A DNA stretch of 64,000 nt, from NCBI GenBank assembly GCA_029931535.1, contig JAQPZY010001621.1, positions 2,642,001 to 2,706,000 on the forward strand, given 5' to 3'. Positions 53,101-58,800 of the stretch are shown here, in pieces; within the stretch, counting starts at the first letter, position 1, and every line of letters begins with the position of its first letter. The position numbers were made by a program, and so were the translations under genes. The notes below the pieces were generated by a model, which was given only the letters and a program-made list of their open reading frames with translations, did not search any database and was not told where the DNA came from. The stretch comes from Margaritifera margaritifera. Its lineage: Eukaryota; Mollusca; Bivalvia; Unionida; Margaritiferidae.

Positions 53101-56100
53101 GAGATATGCATATTAATGAGATGAACTTGCATAATTAATTAGTTTGTTTTACCACTCTGGAGACTGTATATTTTATGGGATTTTAATCAAACCTGTTAAA
53201 CAGGCTTATATTAACCAGGTCTCAAATGTGTATGATTAATGAGTGAGATCCACACACATTAACAAGTTGATCTAGAATATGTTTGGTAGAACATGTCAAC
53301 ACTCTATTTAACTCTGTTTCTGATCAAATTTAATCAGATCCATGCATATTATTGAGGTGATCTTGCATCTGATCAGCTGAGCTTGTTACCCTTCTGAGGG
53401 CCATATTTCTAATCAGATTTTGATACAACTTGGAATATATTCGTGTAAGCTCAAGATCTTGCAGGAATTTGATAATAGCGAGATCCACATATATTAATGA
53501 GATGACCTTGCATCTAATTGGTTGAACTTTTTACCACTCTGGAGAATGTATATTTTGAGTAAATATGGTAAAAAGACTTAAATCCTCAGGATGTCCAATG
53601 AGTTTTATTATGAGCAAGATCCACACATATTAATGAAATTCAGTGCAGTTAGAAATAGTTCTCAAATTATATGCAATTTAAACAGTTCTTTTTTGCTTTT
53701 AAAATACCTGTTCTCACTAAATTAAAGTAAAGCAAGGGAAGTAACCCTAAACAAAAAACAACCTGTTGATTTTAATGTCAATTTGTGTGAAAGAAGTGAT
53801 TCTGTGGACCACAAATTAAAGCTTGACCTGTAATATTAACTTTTAAAGGTCTTAGATGTCTTCGGCTATGAGCAAGAGACTTTATGCCATTATCTTGGGA
53901 AAGAATTGTTATCAGACTAGTAAAATAGGTAAAATCGACCTCATATAAAGTGTATGAGATAGTTTGAATAAGTTGTGTTTTTACAATACTAGATAAGTCT
54001 GCTTAGTGAAATGGTCAACTGTTAAGTTATGTTAGCCAAATGAGTGATATCAGGCCCACTTGGGACCCCTGTTCATTCTGCCACTAAGACAGGTTGAGCA
54101 TTCAGTTTTGGGTGTTTGGAATATGTACAGTCTCAAATTTTACTCAGACTCTTTATTAGGTAGACATTACTGGTCATGCCATAGTTATAAATTTTCAGAG
54201 AGGATATGAAACTTTGCCATGTGCACAGCTACAGTATGTCATTTACACAGAAACAATGAGTGAGATGCATCACTTCATAAAGTTTTACAATTAGGAGTGT
54301 GACAAAATGTCTTGCAGGCAGAATTACTGTAAATCACAATGTTGTAGTATAATTTAATTTGAGTCAGTCTTTTTAATCGGTATATTAGCGACATACAATT
54401 TTAATGAATTTTATGAAGTGCAAAAATTAAAATTCTTAGTGGTAATTGTTTTTTATTATGTAAAGAAAAGCAGTGTGTTCTCTCATATTGATGATATTAT
54501 AAGACCAAGTTCCAACATCAGAAGCAGTGTGTTCTCTCATATTGATGATATTATAAGACCAAGTTCCAACATCAGAAGATTAACAAACTGCATGACAGTT
54601 AGAATGTTGACAAAAAACAATGTGAGAAAACGCATTAATTCCAGTATTGCTTAAAAACAACATCTGTTAACCAATCTACTCACTGGTTAACACGACATGG
54701 TGTATTATGATCTTTTCATAAAACGATTCAAATGAGAATAAAATTTTCATACTCCTCACAGTGGGTTGCCTGTGCTTGGTAGGATGAAACTACTGCAACA
54801 GTGCTGTAACAACTCATAAAATCTAACAGCCCAATGCTCATCTAAATATAAATCAGGCCACTCGTATTCTAAATGAGTTGCCAATCAGGCCTGTCCAAAT
54901 AATAGTTATCTATGATGCCTGAAAGAAACCTTGAGCCTGCTGAGAAAATGATGCATTTTTATTTTGAAGTTGAAAGACACTGGTAGATTATTAATACTCA
55001 GCTCCCTGCTGGGGCTTCATCTGTAGGTCCCTCCACATTATGAAGTTCATCTGCTTAATTGTATCAAAAGCTATCAACTGTGTGTTGAAAGTGAAGCATG
55101 TACCATATGAATGGGGAACAGTACTATTTTTGTTCTCTGTATTTCATTGGTTACCAATAATTAGAGCTTATTTGTACAGCATGAATAAGAATAAGCTGTC
55201 CCTTCCTCATGCTGGCTTGGTATTGCATCACAGGTTAAATATAATGAGCACTTCATATGTGATTGTTTGACAGTTGAGCTAAACAAGGGGATGGCAACTT
55301 ATAAAAGTTCCCAATGGAATTGTATTATATTTTCATCCACTTCAGAGAGTTGGTAGCTGCAGATTCTATTGATAAGGAGTGAGCTTTTTCTCTAATTGTG
55401 ACACATCTACAGTTCTATGACACAAACTAATTACGAAACTTGAAGCTACTGTTTTTACTGATTGATATTTTTTTTAAAAGACGTATTCCTCTCGGACTTA
55501 TATTCCATTTTCAACTTTGATAGAGAAACATGGAGATTTTTGTAGTGTTCAGAAAATGAAAAGACTCCAAGGCCCCTGAATACTCATCCCTACAGATTGC
55601 GATGAAATACACAGACTGTACATTGACCTGAAGGCAAAGCTGAAGGCATATAGTTGTAGATCACAGGAGCAGAAATCTATGCCACAATTATTCAGAATTT
55701 ACCACCTGAGCATGCAGAAATTGTGAAATTGTTGCAAATCTCATTAGTTGTGAGCTCCTCATTAGCAGAATGTGAATGAGGGTTAAGTCTCATGAATAAT
55801 ATCACAAGTATAAGGGACCACCATTGAATTTTTCTGGAGGGGATGGGTGTGTCAAAATAATATTAAAAATATGGCCTTGTTAGTCACGTGGACTTCAAAT
55901 CCAGGCAGGTGATTTTTGAAAAAGCCACTCGCCCCGGGCTTGCATCTGAAAAAAAATTCTTTGAGCACTACTGTATAAAGCAAGACATTCTTCAGATGCT
56001 AATGAACATCAGTGCTACTGATACATTGAGTAAAGAGGACATAGATGGAGCAGTTGGACAATAGTTGACATCAGGACCTGGAGGAAAACATTGCTGTATG

Positions 56101-57155
56101 TGAAATATTTTGAGAGATGAATAAAAACAGGAGTCAGTTTAATATGATTTTGTTTATTTATTTTCATATTTAAAGTACAGCAAATTCAAAGTTGTGTCAC
56201 AATAATAGTTTTAAAAAAATAGGTCATGTTTGGGCACATGGAATTGGAGTCAGGGTTAGTGGAATTTGAGTCAGGGCTAGTGATGTTTTTTTAAATCACT
56301 TGCCTGAGTCTGTGTCTGAAATAAAAAATCTGTGAGCATTGTAAATTTGGTGGTAAAATGCCACCTGGAGAAAACCATAGTCTTTGATAACTTTATGACA
56401 CTTAGTTTACATTGTATTTACAGAATCTGAAGATTTTGTATAACATGCCAGAGGAAAAAACTCATAGGATTCTTTACTTTCAGTGATGGAACACAAGGCT
56501 GATGACATTATAAAGTAGCACATGAGCAGATGTCAGAATATACCAATGACATCACAATGCAACACATCCAAGCCACCACATTTAGTCTGGTTCCTTTACC
56601 CTTCTTCTTGATGGGATTTCAATGCATGAGTAGGAAACAATTGTAAGAACCAGTCATGGTTCTTGTGTACTAACCCACAGAGACTATGAAATATGTCATA
56701 GATGACATAGGGGTCAAAACATGATTATGGCAGCAATATATTCTGAAAGAGTATGAGCTGTGAGGAGTGTGTAAAATTTTAGCAAAGATGAATCTACTGG
56801 CTGCATTTTCAAAAATTTTATGCTTGCAAACATATTGTGATTTACAGTATAAATTTCTCAATTATCAACACACTAAACTGCATACAGTATCAACCCAGAT
56901 CTGACATTATAAAAAGAGCTGGCAGATCAGGGTCAGCACTGTTTGCTCTGCTGATAATTTTAATTGAACAGGTTAGGCACTTTTCTTACAGCACATTATG
57001 CAATGGTAGATCAAGGTCTACACAGTCTAAAGTTGTATGCATGTGATAAACAGGTAAATGCTGTAATGCATTCAGTTGTCATTGGCCTTTTACAGGATGG
57101 CTTTGCTCCACCAGAAGAGGATGTGGATGGAGTTGTTGAAGATGAGGAGTATTAG
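8002..57155 (+). CDS. MAPRE1: EB-family microtubule plus-end tracking protein (EB1/MAPRE), whole spliced gene
   Basis: The coding sequence joins 8002-8122, 15758-15796, then either 26821-26927 or 28530-28636, then 39983-40238, 45243-45370, 51496-51642 and 57096-57155. It totals 858 nt including the TAG, so 285 residues. EB proteins dimerise, bind growing microtubule plus ends through an N-terminal CH domain, and recruit partners through a C-terminal EBH coiled coil and an EEY/F tail. Visible here are MAVNVYS at the start, [23 protein letters not shown], the [20 protein letters not shown] block, [16 protein letters not shown] and a terminal EEY. Length fits the family (about 270-330). All junctions are GT-AG and in phase. 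The paralogue (MAPRE1, 2 or 3) cannot be assigned, since invertebrates often have one EB gene. The gene hosts many mobile elements in introns of 5-11 kb. Confidence 0.97.
8290..8640 (+). repeat. Family C tandem repeat units
   Basis: Two or more units contain 'tagatgacctgattagattttcagg', 'gacaaatgaaatttggta' and 'cagcacaattaggcaaa' elements at about 200-bp spacing. The same family recurs at 15838, 34087, 35590, 37320 and 61638. It lies just inside intron 1 of the EB gene. Confidence 0.7.
9457..9546 (+). repeat. Perfect 30-bp tandem repeat, three copies
   Basis: Three exact copies of a 30-bp unit starting gtttaggtaagtaaaat. Each copy contains AG|GTAAGT, a perfect consensus 5' splice site, inside intron 1. 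No exon is visible next to it. Confidence 0.95.
10484..10640 (+). mobile_element. MITE-like sequence with CAGTAAAACC head
   Basis: Starts gacagtaaaacctgccttga and contains repeated 'gagcgacc/gagtgaccacctg' words, a form common in invertebrate DNA-transposon-derived MITEs. A related head (cagtagaacccatcttgaaa) occurs at 31875. I did not find a matching right end, so boundaries are uncertain. Confidence 0.4.
11858..11974 (+). repeat. 39-bp minisatellite, three copies
   Basis: Three near-identical 39-bp units (catgccaaggtgtagacatg, then ycatactgcaacaccatga). Because 39 is divisible by three, ORFs run through it on both strands, but they are by-products of the repeat. Confidence 0.92.
12123..12464 (+). 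CDS. Unassigned 113-codon ORF in intron 1
   Basis: An uninterrupted ATG-to-stop frame reading [18 protein letters not shown] and onward. Its length is somewhat above the background of this AT-rich intron. I recognise no domain, signal peptide, membrane segment or transposon motif, and no splice sites tie it to the EB gene. Most likely a chance ORF or a piece of an old mobile element. Confidence 0.15.
   Translation: MMFVGAIKVYSYIQGQHFGTMQAKQLPHFSHIRRESKLTLTLSQVDVTSLISGHQKLSYSGYNISFVSVEGLFVGNYISIYETPAKNSHIKNEELSEILCNYIPVIIKLLLYG
12804..12855 (+). repeat. 26-bp direct duplication
   Basis: Two adjacent copies of ggtccctgctgataggtaag plus gtcacy, differing at one base. They lie immediately before the 61-bp minisatellite. 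Confidence 0.9.
12866..13419 (+). repeat. 61-bp minisatellite, nine copies with higher-order structure
   Basis: Nine units at exactly 61-bp spacing, as the gtctctagt-type anchor recurs at 12911, 12972, 13033, 13094, 13155, 13216, 13277, 13338 and 13399. Each unit reads catcatacataatattacac, taaattattcaataggatt, catgtctctagtaccagtct. Variants fall into a repeating series (see findings). Located in intron 1, 2.3 kb before exon 2. Confidence 0.95.
13680..15330. other. No gene recognised (intron 1)
   Basis: AT-rich intron with short internal echoes (for example 'gtacctgaaattgtttaaa' twice near 14121-14160, and recurring 'ccatgtrtctaca' and 'tctagatacagat' words), suggesting an old decayed repeat. 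The ORFs here (14540-14849 +, 15075-15329 -) have no recognisable features. Confidence 0.4.
15758..15796 (+). CDS. MAPRE1: EB1 coding exon 2 (39-nt microexon, CH domain)
   Basis: The acceptor tttcctcag ends at 15757 and the donor is gtaaga. The 39 nt complete codon 41 (Gly) and encode residues 42-53, [12 protein letters not shown]. They leave one base (G) to be completed by exon 3A or 3B. This matches the conserved EB segment [14 protein letters not shown], with His at position 49. The exon is flanked upstream by ordinary intron and downstream, from about 15838, by a hairpin-headed repeat array. Confidence 0.95.
15838..16575 (+). mobile_element. Family C tandem-repeat element with 'tatgccccc' head
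   Basis: Head ttatgcccccactgcttaca, agaaggggacatcttgattt forms a short inverted repeat. It is followed by four or more units of 'tagcaggattacacaaaaac...gacaaatgaaa.ttggtaggcatgtttttatgcatat...gatgacctgattagattttcaggccac'. It starts 40 bp after exon 2 and is followed by the LINE. Confidence 0.7.
16690..18992 (+). mobile_element. Decayed CR1/Jockey-type LINE (endonuclease and reverse transcriptase)
   Basis: Pieces of one non-LTR retrotransposon lie in order on the + strand, split by frameshifts and stops. 16690-16940 gives endonuclease motifs ([26 protein letters not shown]). 17000-17100 gives [19 protein letters not shown]. 17580-17640 gives [19 protein letters not shown]. 17790-17870 gives [20 protein letters not shown]. 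17967-18080 gives RVPQGS and YADDTTL (the RT catalytic motif). 18310-18700 gives the C-terminal [11 protein letters not shown] and [10 protein letters not shown] segment. It ends with an AATAAAG and (ATT)n tail near 18972-18992, typical of this group. The 5' end is truncated. It inserted in intron 2 in the sense direction and is now inactive. Confidence 0.9.
19076..20701 (+). mobile_element. hAT transposon, internally deleted, with intact TIRs
   Basis: A 15-bp perfect terminal inverted repeat (CAGAGATGCTGCCAG at 19076-19090, its reverse complement at 20687-20701) is bounded by an exact 8-bp target duplication, GTGAAGAC (19068-19075 and 20702-20709). This matches the hAT superfamily. The 1626-bp element encodes only the C-terminal part of a transposase. 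The subterminal DNA is GC-rich and contains CGATCG/GCGATCGC words unlike the flanks. Perfect termini suggest a fairly recent insertion into intron 2. Confidence 0.95.
19586..20471 (+). pseudogene. hAT transposase C-terminal part, frameshifted
   Basis: Two overlapping frames, 19586-19999 and 20031-20471, continue one protein across a frameshift at a run of A residues near 19977-19984. The first begins [18 protein letters not shown], like the region before the dimerisation domain of ZNF862-like hAT proteins. The second contains [16 protein letters not shown] and [19 protein letters not shown], the conserved hAT C-terminal dimerisation motif. The N-terminal zinc finger and most of the catalytic core are absent, so no active transposase can be made. 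It could still be mobilised in trans, as the TIRs are intact. Confidence 0.88.
20937..21315 (+). pseudogene. hAT/ZNF862-type N-terminal zinc-finger fragment
   Basis: One frame, broken by stops at 21123, 21156 and 21162, reads [16 protein letters not shown] near the start. It later reads [20 protein letters not shown], with a Cys-x2-Cys pair, followed by an [16 protein letters not shown] segment. This C-x2-C...F-x-x-G-x-x-N layout resembles the N-terminal finger of ZNF862-like hAT transposases. It lies 0.2 kb outside the TIR-bounded element, so it is a separate remnant. Confidence 0.6.
23595..23690 (-). mobile_element. SINE conserved-core remnant
   Basis: Contains actaagtgcctttcttaagg followed by acacaccaaggca, matching the same core in the SINE at 50487-50676 (agtgccttgccaaaggatac, accatggca). 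No tRNA-like head is recognisable, so this is a truncated copy. Confidence 0.5.
24571..25990 (+). mobile_element. Family A (HINE-like) element, long copy
   Basis: Head TAGCTCAATTGGTCATAGAT with AGAAGAGCTTATGG, then the leader. About nine body units follow ('ggtcctaaatgaaaatggtgcc', 'catccaatatggccacc', 'cagccatcttgaaaatcttg', 'catggggttttcactaaaag'), then the 3' block 'aagaatatcagagttggt...gaattcttggaaattctt'. The 3' hairpin is decayed. Several short ORFs on both strands here are readings of the units. Confidence 0.85.
26821..26927 (+). CDS. MAPRE1: EB1 coding exon 3A (alternative, residues 54-89)
   Basis: The acceptor gacctttcag ends at 26820 and the donor is AAG|gtgaga. The exon is 107 nt, entered with one base carried over and leaving at phase 0. 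It encodes Gly54-Lys89: [10 protein letters not shown], then [13 protein letters not shown], then [13 protein letters not shown]. All the lysines conserved in EB CH domains (59, 60, 62, 66, 76, 89) are present. Unlike exon 3B it has Phe71 and the VEADK ending. Its polypyrimidine tract is short and interrupted, so it looks like the weaker of the two copies. See exon 3B, with which it must be mutually exclusive. Confidence 0.93.
28530..28636 (+). CDS. MAPRE1: EB1 coding exon 3B (alternative, residues 54-89)
   Basis: The acceptor ttattcactttcag ends at 28529 and the donor is AAG|gtgagt. The exon is 107 nt with the same phase as exon 3A, which lies 1602 bp upstream. It encodes Asp54-Lys89: [10 protein letters not shown], then [13 protein letters not shown], then [13 protein letters not shown]. 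It keeps Tyr71 and the MGVDK ending typical of vertebrate EB proteins, while exon 3A keeps the typical Gly54-Ser-Ile. The two copies agree at 24 of 36 residues. The pyrimidine tract is long and the donor matches consensus well, so this may be the default exon. Confidence 0.93.
28969..29386. other. Unassigned overlapping ORFs in intron 3
   Basis: A + strand frame (28969-29304, 111 codons) and a - strand frame (29060-29386, 108 codons) overlap. Neither shows a domain I recognise. The - strand frame is the more hydrophilic and protein-like ([34 protein letters not shown]). It could be a fragment of a mobile element or chance. They cannot both be real. Confidence 0.15.
29529..31780 (+). repeat. 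Family B tandem array, interrupted by a family A insertion
   Basis: Six units of 'gaccaaatttgacagaaagcatcctggcatgaag...tttcaagttttatacaaatgatgcc...actaaaaatagaaaaatctttaa' spaced about 130-140 bp run from 29640 to 30381. The array resumes at 31559 (acaattgataccaatccgac, atcaaatatggctgctggta) after the element at 30382-31558. The two halves rejoin within one unit. Confidence 0.8.
30382..31558 (+). mobile_element. Family A (HINE-like) element, complete copy nested in family B
   Basis: Starts TTTAGCTCTTTTGGTCATAG with a fold-back partner, has about seven body units of roughly 146 bp, then the 3' block at 31438-31558 (gaagaatatcaaagatggtt, ggaaattcttttcaggcagtagag). It ends with a partial hairpin ('cagttcgagggact') and 'attgtt'. 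The host repeat resumes directly afterwards, so both ends are defined by the insertion. Confidence 0.85.
31875..32341 (+). mobile_element. MITE-like element containing a 290-bp palindrome
   Basis: A head cagtagaacccatcttgaaa resembles the element at 10484. It is followed at 32051-32341 by a near-complete inverted repeat: outer arms tcacaggcac...gtgcctgtga and inner stem taaaataac (32179-32187) against gttatttta (32206-32214), around an 18-nt loop. No clear target duplication was found. Whether the head and palindrome are one element is inferred. Confidence 0.6.
32051..32341. repeat. Long imperfect palindrome (foldback)
   Basis: Left arm 32051-32187 and right arm 32206-32341 are reverse complements with scattered mismatches and small gaps. 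The outer 95 bp of each arm is the best preserved, for example ttgcaataaatattcactttt against aaaagtgaatatttattgca. A transcript from either strand would form a hairpin of about 135 bp. Confidence 0.92.
32805..33105 (+). repeat. Family B fragment with 3' terminal block
   Basis: Contains 'gctcaacagaatttgaccaac', 'cctggcataaagggcat' and the closing block (attaggcagatgtgaggcag, gtgagccatctcagtcccac, ttgggcctattgtt). The closing block includes a short hairpin around 'cccacttggg'. Confidence 0.7.
34087..34330 (+). repeat. Family C head and first unit
   Basis: Head tttatgcctctgtagcttgc followed by agctgggccatcttgatttg, then a unit with 'gttagcaagagtgtgcaaaaaccactc', 'gacgcatgaaaattggc' and 'ttttcaggccattacagtaa'. 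It runs directly into headless family A units. Confidence 0.6.
34330..35130 (+). repeat. Family A body units without head
   Basis: Five to six strongly diverged body units ('ctgaatacaaatggtg', 'atccaacatggctgccatggcaaccatcttgaaaat', 'atgggattttccctaa') without the hairpin head or the 3' block. This is an older, decayed array. A lone head (tagctctactggtcatagac) occurs at 35414-35433. Confidence 0.7.
35590..37640 (+). repeat. Family C array interrupted by a family A insertion
   Basis: Family C units ('gacaaatgaaatttggtagga', 'tagatgac.tga.ta.attttt', 'aaaccttgttagcatgattatgcaaaaacc') occupy 35590-36013 and 37318-37640. The family A element between them splits one C unit. Contains a T/G homopolymer block at 35820-35842. 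Confidence 0.65.
36014..37317 (+). mobile_element. Family A (HINE-like) element, best-preserved complete copy
   Basis: The head AGCTCTACTGGTC...GACCAGAAGAGCT forms a 13-bp fold-back with one mismatch. The body has about seven units, with 'tgaaaatggt' at 36181, 36328, 36474, 36611 and 36753. The 3' block at 37194-37317 contains CCAGTAGAGC (37280-37289), the exact reverse complement of GCTCTACTGG in the head (36019-36028). It is followed by a hairpin GTCTC-TTCGA-GGGAC and a terminal 'acttgttt'. This asymmetric inverted repeat plus 3' hairpin is the Helentron/HINE plan. Confidence 0.85.
37896..39520 (+). mobile_element. Family A (HINE-like) element, 5'-truncated head, long body
   Basis: Starts inside the head (tcatagaccagaagagctta), then about ten body units. 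The 3' block at 39400-39520 (gaagaatatcatagatggtt, tttcaacacttgacagttaa) ends with 'gtcccttcgactaactcttgtt'. ORFs rich in Leu runs (for example 37995-38288) are unit translations, not genes. Confidence 0.85.
39983..40238 (+). CDS. MAPRE1: EB1 coding exon 4 (end of CH domain and linker)
   Basis: The acceptor ttcttgttgcag ends at 39982 and the donor is gtaaga. The 256 nt encode residues 90-174 plus one base. [12 protein letters not shown] and [18 protein letters not shown] finish the CH domain. [13 protein letters not shown] begins the flexible linker, which becomes rich in Ala, Pro, Ser and Lys ([16 protein letters not shown]), as usual for EB linkers that add electrostatic microtubule affinity. 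Entry is at phase 0, consistent with either exon 3 copy. Confidence 0.96.
40404..40640 (+). repeat. Family B head and one unit
   Basis: Head cttagctcaccttgccctaa, then 'ctcaacagaatttgaccaaatttaacag' and 'gggcataaaggcctttcaattttt'. Lies 165 bp after exon 4. The following 'cctcaataactcgcgcccagataactc' words resemble pogo/Tigger-type MITE interiors, but I see no paired ends. Confidence 0.5.
42140..44760 (+). mobile_element. Decayed DIRS-like tyrosine-recombinase retroelement, 3' truncated
   Basis: Ordered fragments across many frameshifts: a repeat-rich gag-like 5' part (42140-42600); reverse-transcriptase fragments ([19 protein letters not shown] at about 42819, [11 protein letters not shown] at about 43041); a segment with [19 protein letters not shown] (from 43622) and [10 protein letters not shown] (from 43700); RNase H ([14 protein letters not shown] from 43799, then a [13 protein letters not shown] segment); [12 protein letters not shown] near 44035; and the N-terminal DNA-binding part of a tyrosine recombinase ([21 protein letters not shown], near 44649-44735). 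Domain order RT-RNase H-YR fits DIRS. The recombinase catalytic half and 3' repeats are missing. Confidence 0.85.
42361..42570 (+). repeat. Four degenerate ~55-bp repeats in the DIRS 5' part
   Basis: Units beginning near 42361, 42418, 42467 and 42523 share 'tagcatgtcrcacc...gaggaaggagcwgcaccrc'. They lie inside the gag-like region of the DIRS element and probably belong to its original coding sequence. Confidence 0.6.
44820..45200 (+). repeat. TG/TATG-rich stretch ending in a LINE-like 3' tail
   Basis: Imperfect TATG/TGTG microsatellite DNA (44825-44980) is followed by AT-rich sequence. It ends in 'ttaaataaaaattgcttgacttgacttgg', with repeated TTGAC after an AATAAA-like signal. That ending resembles the 3' end of a non-LTR element, but no coding part is present. 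Confidence 0.35.
45243..45370 (+). CDS. MAPRE1: EB1 coding exon 5 (linker with poly-Gly, start of coiled coil)
   Basis: The acceptor ttctatttgtag ends at 45242. The 128 nt complete codon 175 (Lys) and end at phase 0. The segment encodes [15 protein letters not shown], nine consecutive Gly from a pure GGT run (45290-45316), then [18 protein letters not shown], which leads into the EBH coiled coil. The donor gttgga fits consensus poorly after position +2. Skipping this exon would shift the frame, so it is expected to be constitutive. The GGT run is a coding microsatellite and probably varies in length between individuals. Confidence 0.93.
45891..46360 (+). mobile_element. Family A (HINE-like) element, 3'-truncated
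   Basis: Head tagctctactgttcatagac, leader and three body units ending near 'gaaatggttctgcttagacatc'. No 3' block. Located 0.5 kb after exon 5. Confidence 0.8.
47941..49120 (+). mobile_element. Family A (HINE-like) element, complete copy
   Basis: Head ttagctaactggtcatagac, tagaagagct, leader, about seven body units, and the 3' block at 48998-49120. The block ends with a perfect hairpin TCCCTT-C-AAGGGA (49101-49113) followed by 'cttttgtctt'. Confidence 0.85.
50487..50676 (-). mobile_element. tRNA-derived SINE
   Basis: Read on the - strand, the sequence has an RNA polymerase III box A (TGGCTCAGTGG, + strand 50656-50666) and box B (GGTTTGAATCC, 50612-50622) spaced as in a tRNA. A conserved core follows (complement of agtgccttgccaaaggatac, 50549-50578 region), then a T/G-rich tail (gtttggtttggtg on the + strand). 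Inserted antisense to the EB gene in intron 5. Confidence 0.85.
50735..51300 (+). repeat. Tandem repeat, about three diverged units
   Basis: Recurring words 'atcattatacttggtgatgggatgcatcttgacaagtactataccc' (50732, 50990, weaker near 51270) and 'actagatgattgtatrcatctctatta' (50882, 51121), spaced about 240-260 bp. Non-coding intron 5 repeat distinct from families A-C. Confidence 0.6.
51496..51642 (+). CDS. MAPRE1: EB1 coding exon 6 (EB-homology domain)
   Basis: The acceptor tttttcttttcag ends at 51495 and the donor is gtaagt. The 147 nt encode residues 218-266: [36 protein letters not shown] and [13 protein letters not shown]. This is the dimeric EBH coiled coil and four-helix bundle. The E-R-DFYF patch and the LYAT segment form the hydrophobic groove that in characterised EB proteins binds SxIP motifs of partners. 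All hallmark residues are intact, so this protein should still recruit SxIP cargo. Confidence 0.97.
51776..51965 (+). mobile_element. Family A (HINE-like) 5' fragment
   Basis: Decayed head (tttagccttactggtcatgg, acctgaagaccttatgggat), leader and start of one unit, then unrelated sequence. A short three-fold repeat with 'gcaacatgattgtcttacctgctgtagtgaa' words follows at about 51970-52210. Confidence 0.65.
52790..54075 (+). repeat. Family D tandem array with a family B-type 3' block
   Basis: Units carry 'gattttgatcaaacttggtaaataggcttata.catcaagatgtc', 'atgagcaagatccacacatattaatgagatga' and 'cttgcatctgattggctgagcttgt', spaced about 120-150 bp. The array closes near 54005-54075 with 'gttagccaaatgagtgatatcaggcccacttgggacccctgtt', like the end of family B. 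Likely the same class of element with a different core. Confidence 0.65.
54468..54578 (+). repeat. 54-bp perfect direct duplication
   Basis: Two identical adjacent 54-bp copies beginning aagcagtgtgttctctcata. The length keeps frame, giving a repeated 18-residue motif in a 78-codon ORF (54418-54654) that shows no other sign of being a gene. Confidence 0.95.
55480..55980 (+). pseudogene. hAT-type transposase C-terminal remnant
   Basis: One frame, broken by several stops, reads [20 protein letters not shown], then SLAECE, stop, [15 protein letters not shown]. This resembles the hAT dimerisation region of KIAA1586-like proteins (the S-x-x-ECERGFS-x-MN pattern). The family match is weak and no terminal repeats were found. 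Located in intron 6. Confidence 0.5.
57096..57155 (+). CDS. MAPRE1: EB1 coding exon 7 (acidic C-terminal tail, stop)
   Basis: The acceptor ggccttttacag ends at 57095. The exon encodes [19 protein letters not shown] followed by TAG at 57153-57155. The acidic tail and terminal Glu-Glu-Tyr are the family signature recognised by CAP-Gly domains (as in p150Glued and CLIP-170). The DGFAPPE start most resembles the vertebrate EB3-type tail. The reading frame remains open upstream of the acceptor, so the acceptor rather than a stop defines the 5' edge. Confidence 0.95.
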   Translation, partial: DGFAPPEEDVDGVVEDEEY

Positions 57156-58800
57156 ATGAAGAAAATACAAACCTGTAGCAGTGATAAAAACAACCAGGGT
57201 TTTCAGGAGAAACCCCCCCTCAAGCTCATCTGCATATTTCATCAAGTCTCATTCATGTATTGACAAGCTGTGTTAACATAACGCCTTATAGCCAAAATAT
57301 AGGAATGTGAAACACCTTATAGCTATATACAGATACCAGGATTTTATAATTCTCAATGAAAACTGTTTTTTCTAATATTGCTAATGTTTTTCCCTGTTTG
57401 AAGTTGTTCATGGATTAGTTCATCAGCAACATATTGTTGATGCTTTACCTCTTTTAAATCCTTTTTTGTCAACATAAAAATGAAGGGAAGGCAACTTTTC
57501 TTGATAGATACTGTAATATTGTTGAATATGTGATTACTTTGTCCTGTTCCTGTTCTTACATTGATACAAAGGACACAGATTTCATTGTTCTGTATTTGTC
57601 TCAACTTGCAAATTACTGCTGAGCCTTGAACTGGATTTGCATAATAGTAAGAATTGGCAAGGATGTAAATATTGATAGATCTGACACTAAAGGCATGATG
57701 TTATTTGAGCTTCCATTAAGTTTTGTGCAACTTCCAGAAGGTTATAATTAAACTGATGCCCGATCTTTCACTTGTGAACCATCTGGTGGTGGAACTATGC
57801 ATGTAAGAGGAATTAATTGATTTTGGCAGATATAATAAATGCCTTTAGATTTGTATAGCTAACTTTGTATGCCTAACTTGCAATTCTGAATACAATAATC
57901 AATGTGTAGCAGTTATTTGTCACTCTTTCTATGTGAAGTGACAAATACAAAATCTGTAATGGATGCTGTCACTTGTTCCTTAGATGGTTTAAAAGAGTTC
58001 AGAATGGGATTTATGAACAAAAAATTCATGCAGCTAAGTAATTTAATTTAATCATCTACATACTAACATTTATGGATACATTTTGTTTCCTTTAAAATCT
58101 TCCTTTAGTTGCAGATACCAATAGAGTAATATCTCGGTGTTGCATAGTCAGTATTTTGTATTCAGATGTTCCTCGAATATAAATTTAATTCACTTGTCTT
58201 GTTTCATTTTTTAAGAAGAAAAAAAATTGTTGCTCTTTTTACTTATTCTTTTCCATTCTTCCAAAAAAAATCCAGATATTTGAGGGAAAAACTTGTATCC
58301 AGATTTAATGTATAAATTTGACATTGCAAATGACATCTAAGTATTAGTTTTACATCTGTATAATCTTATGTAACTTAATTTCAACGTAAAGATGTTTTAT
58401 GCAGTATATCATTGAAAAGTTGCAGCTTTATTGCAGAATGCATATTGGGAAAGCTGCAGGAAGTCACAATTTAGAGTTCACACCCATGTTAATGCACTGT
58501 ATGTACAACCCACAATTTTCCATCAAATGCTGATCAGTCTGTTTTGAGAATCACATAAAACCTGAAGCTAACCAAAGATTGTTCAGCAGGTATTAGATTC
58601 CATAAATATTTGTTTTATGTTGTCTTAATTGGAATCTTTGCAGTTTGTAAAAATTGTAATAAAAGCTGTTATGCCTGTATTTGAATTTTCTATATTTACA
58701 AAGGAACAAGCTTTGGTTGTACTTGTATTTTGGTCTTGCTATCATGCTGTCAATGCAGAAATTCTTTTTGAATGTCAATAAAGTAGGTATGTGTTATGTA
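57156..58800 (+). other. MAPRE1: EB1 3' UTR (end uncertain)
   Basis: The AT-rich sequence after the stop lacks the repeat families that fill the introns, as expected of a transcribed 3' UTR. Polyadenylation-signal candidates (AATAAA) occur at 58777-58782, in AATAAAA forms near 58656 and 58912, and around 58978 and 60338. A Pumilio-type site (TGTAAATA) lies at 57664-57671. I cannot tell which polyadenylation site is used, so 58800 is only the first plausible end. The stretch to about 60350 is equally repeat-poor and may also be UTR. Confidence 0.5.

Noticed and set aside
54418..54654. 78-codon ORF with a repeated 18-residue motif
   Set aside because: The motif comes from a perfect 54-bp duplication. 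No splice sites, homology or other coding sign.
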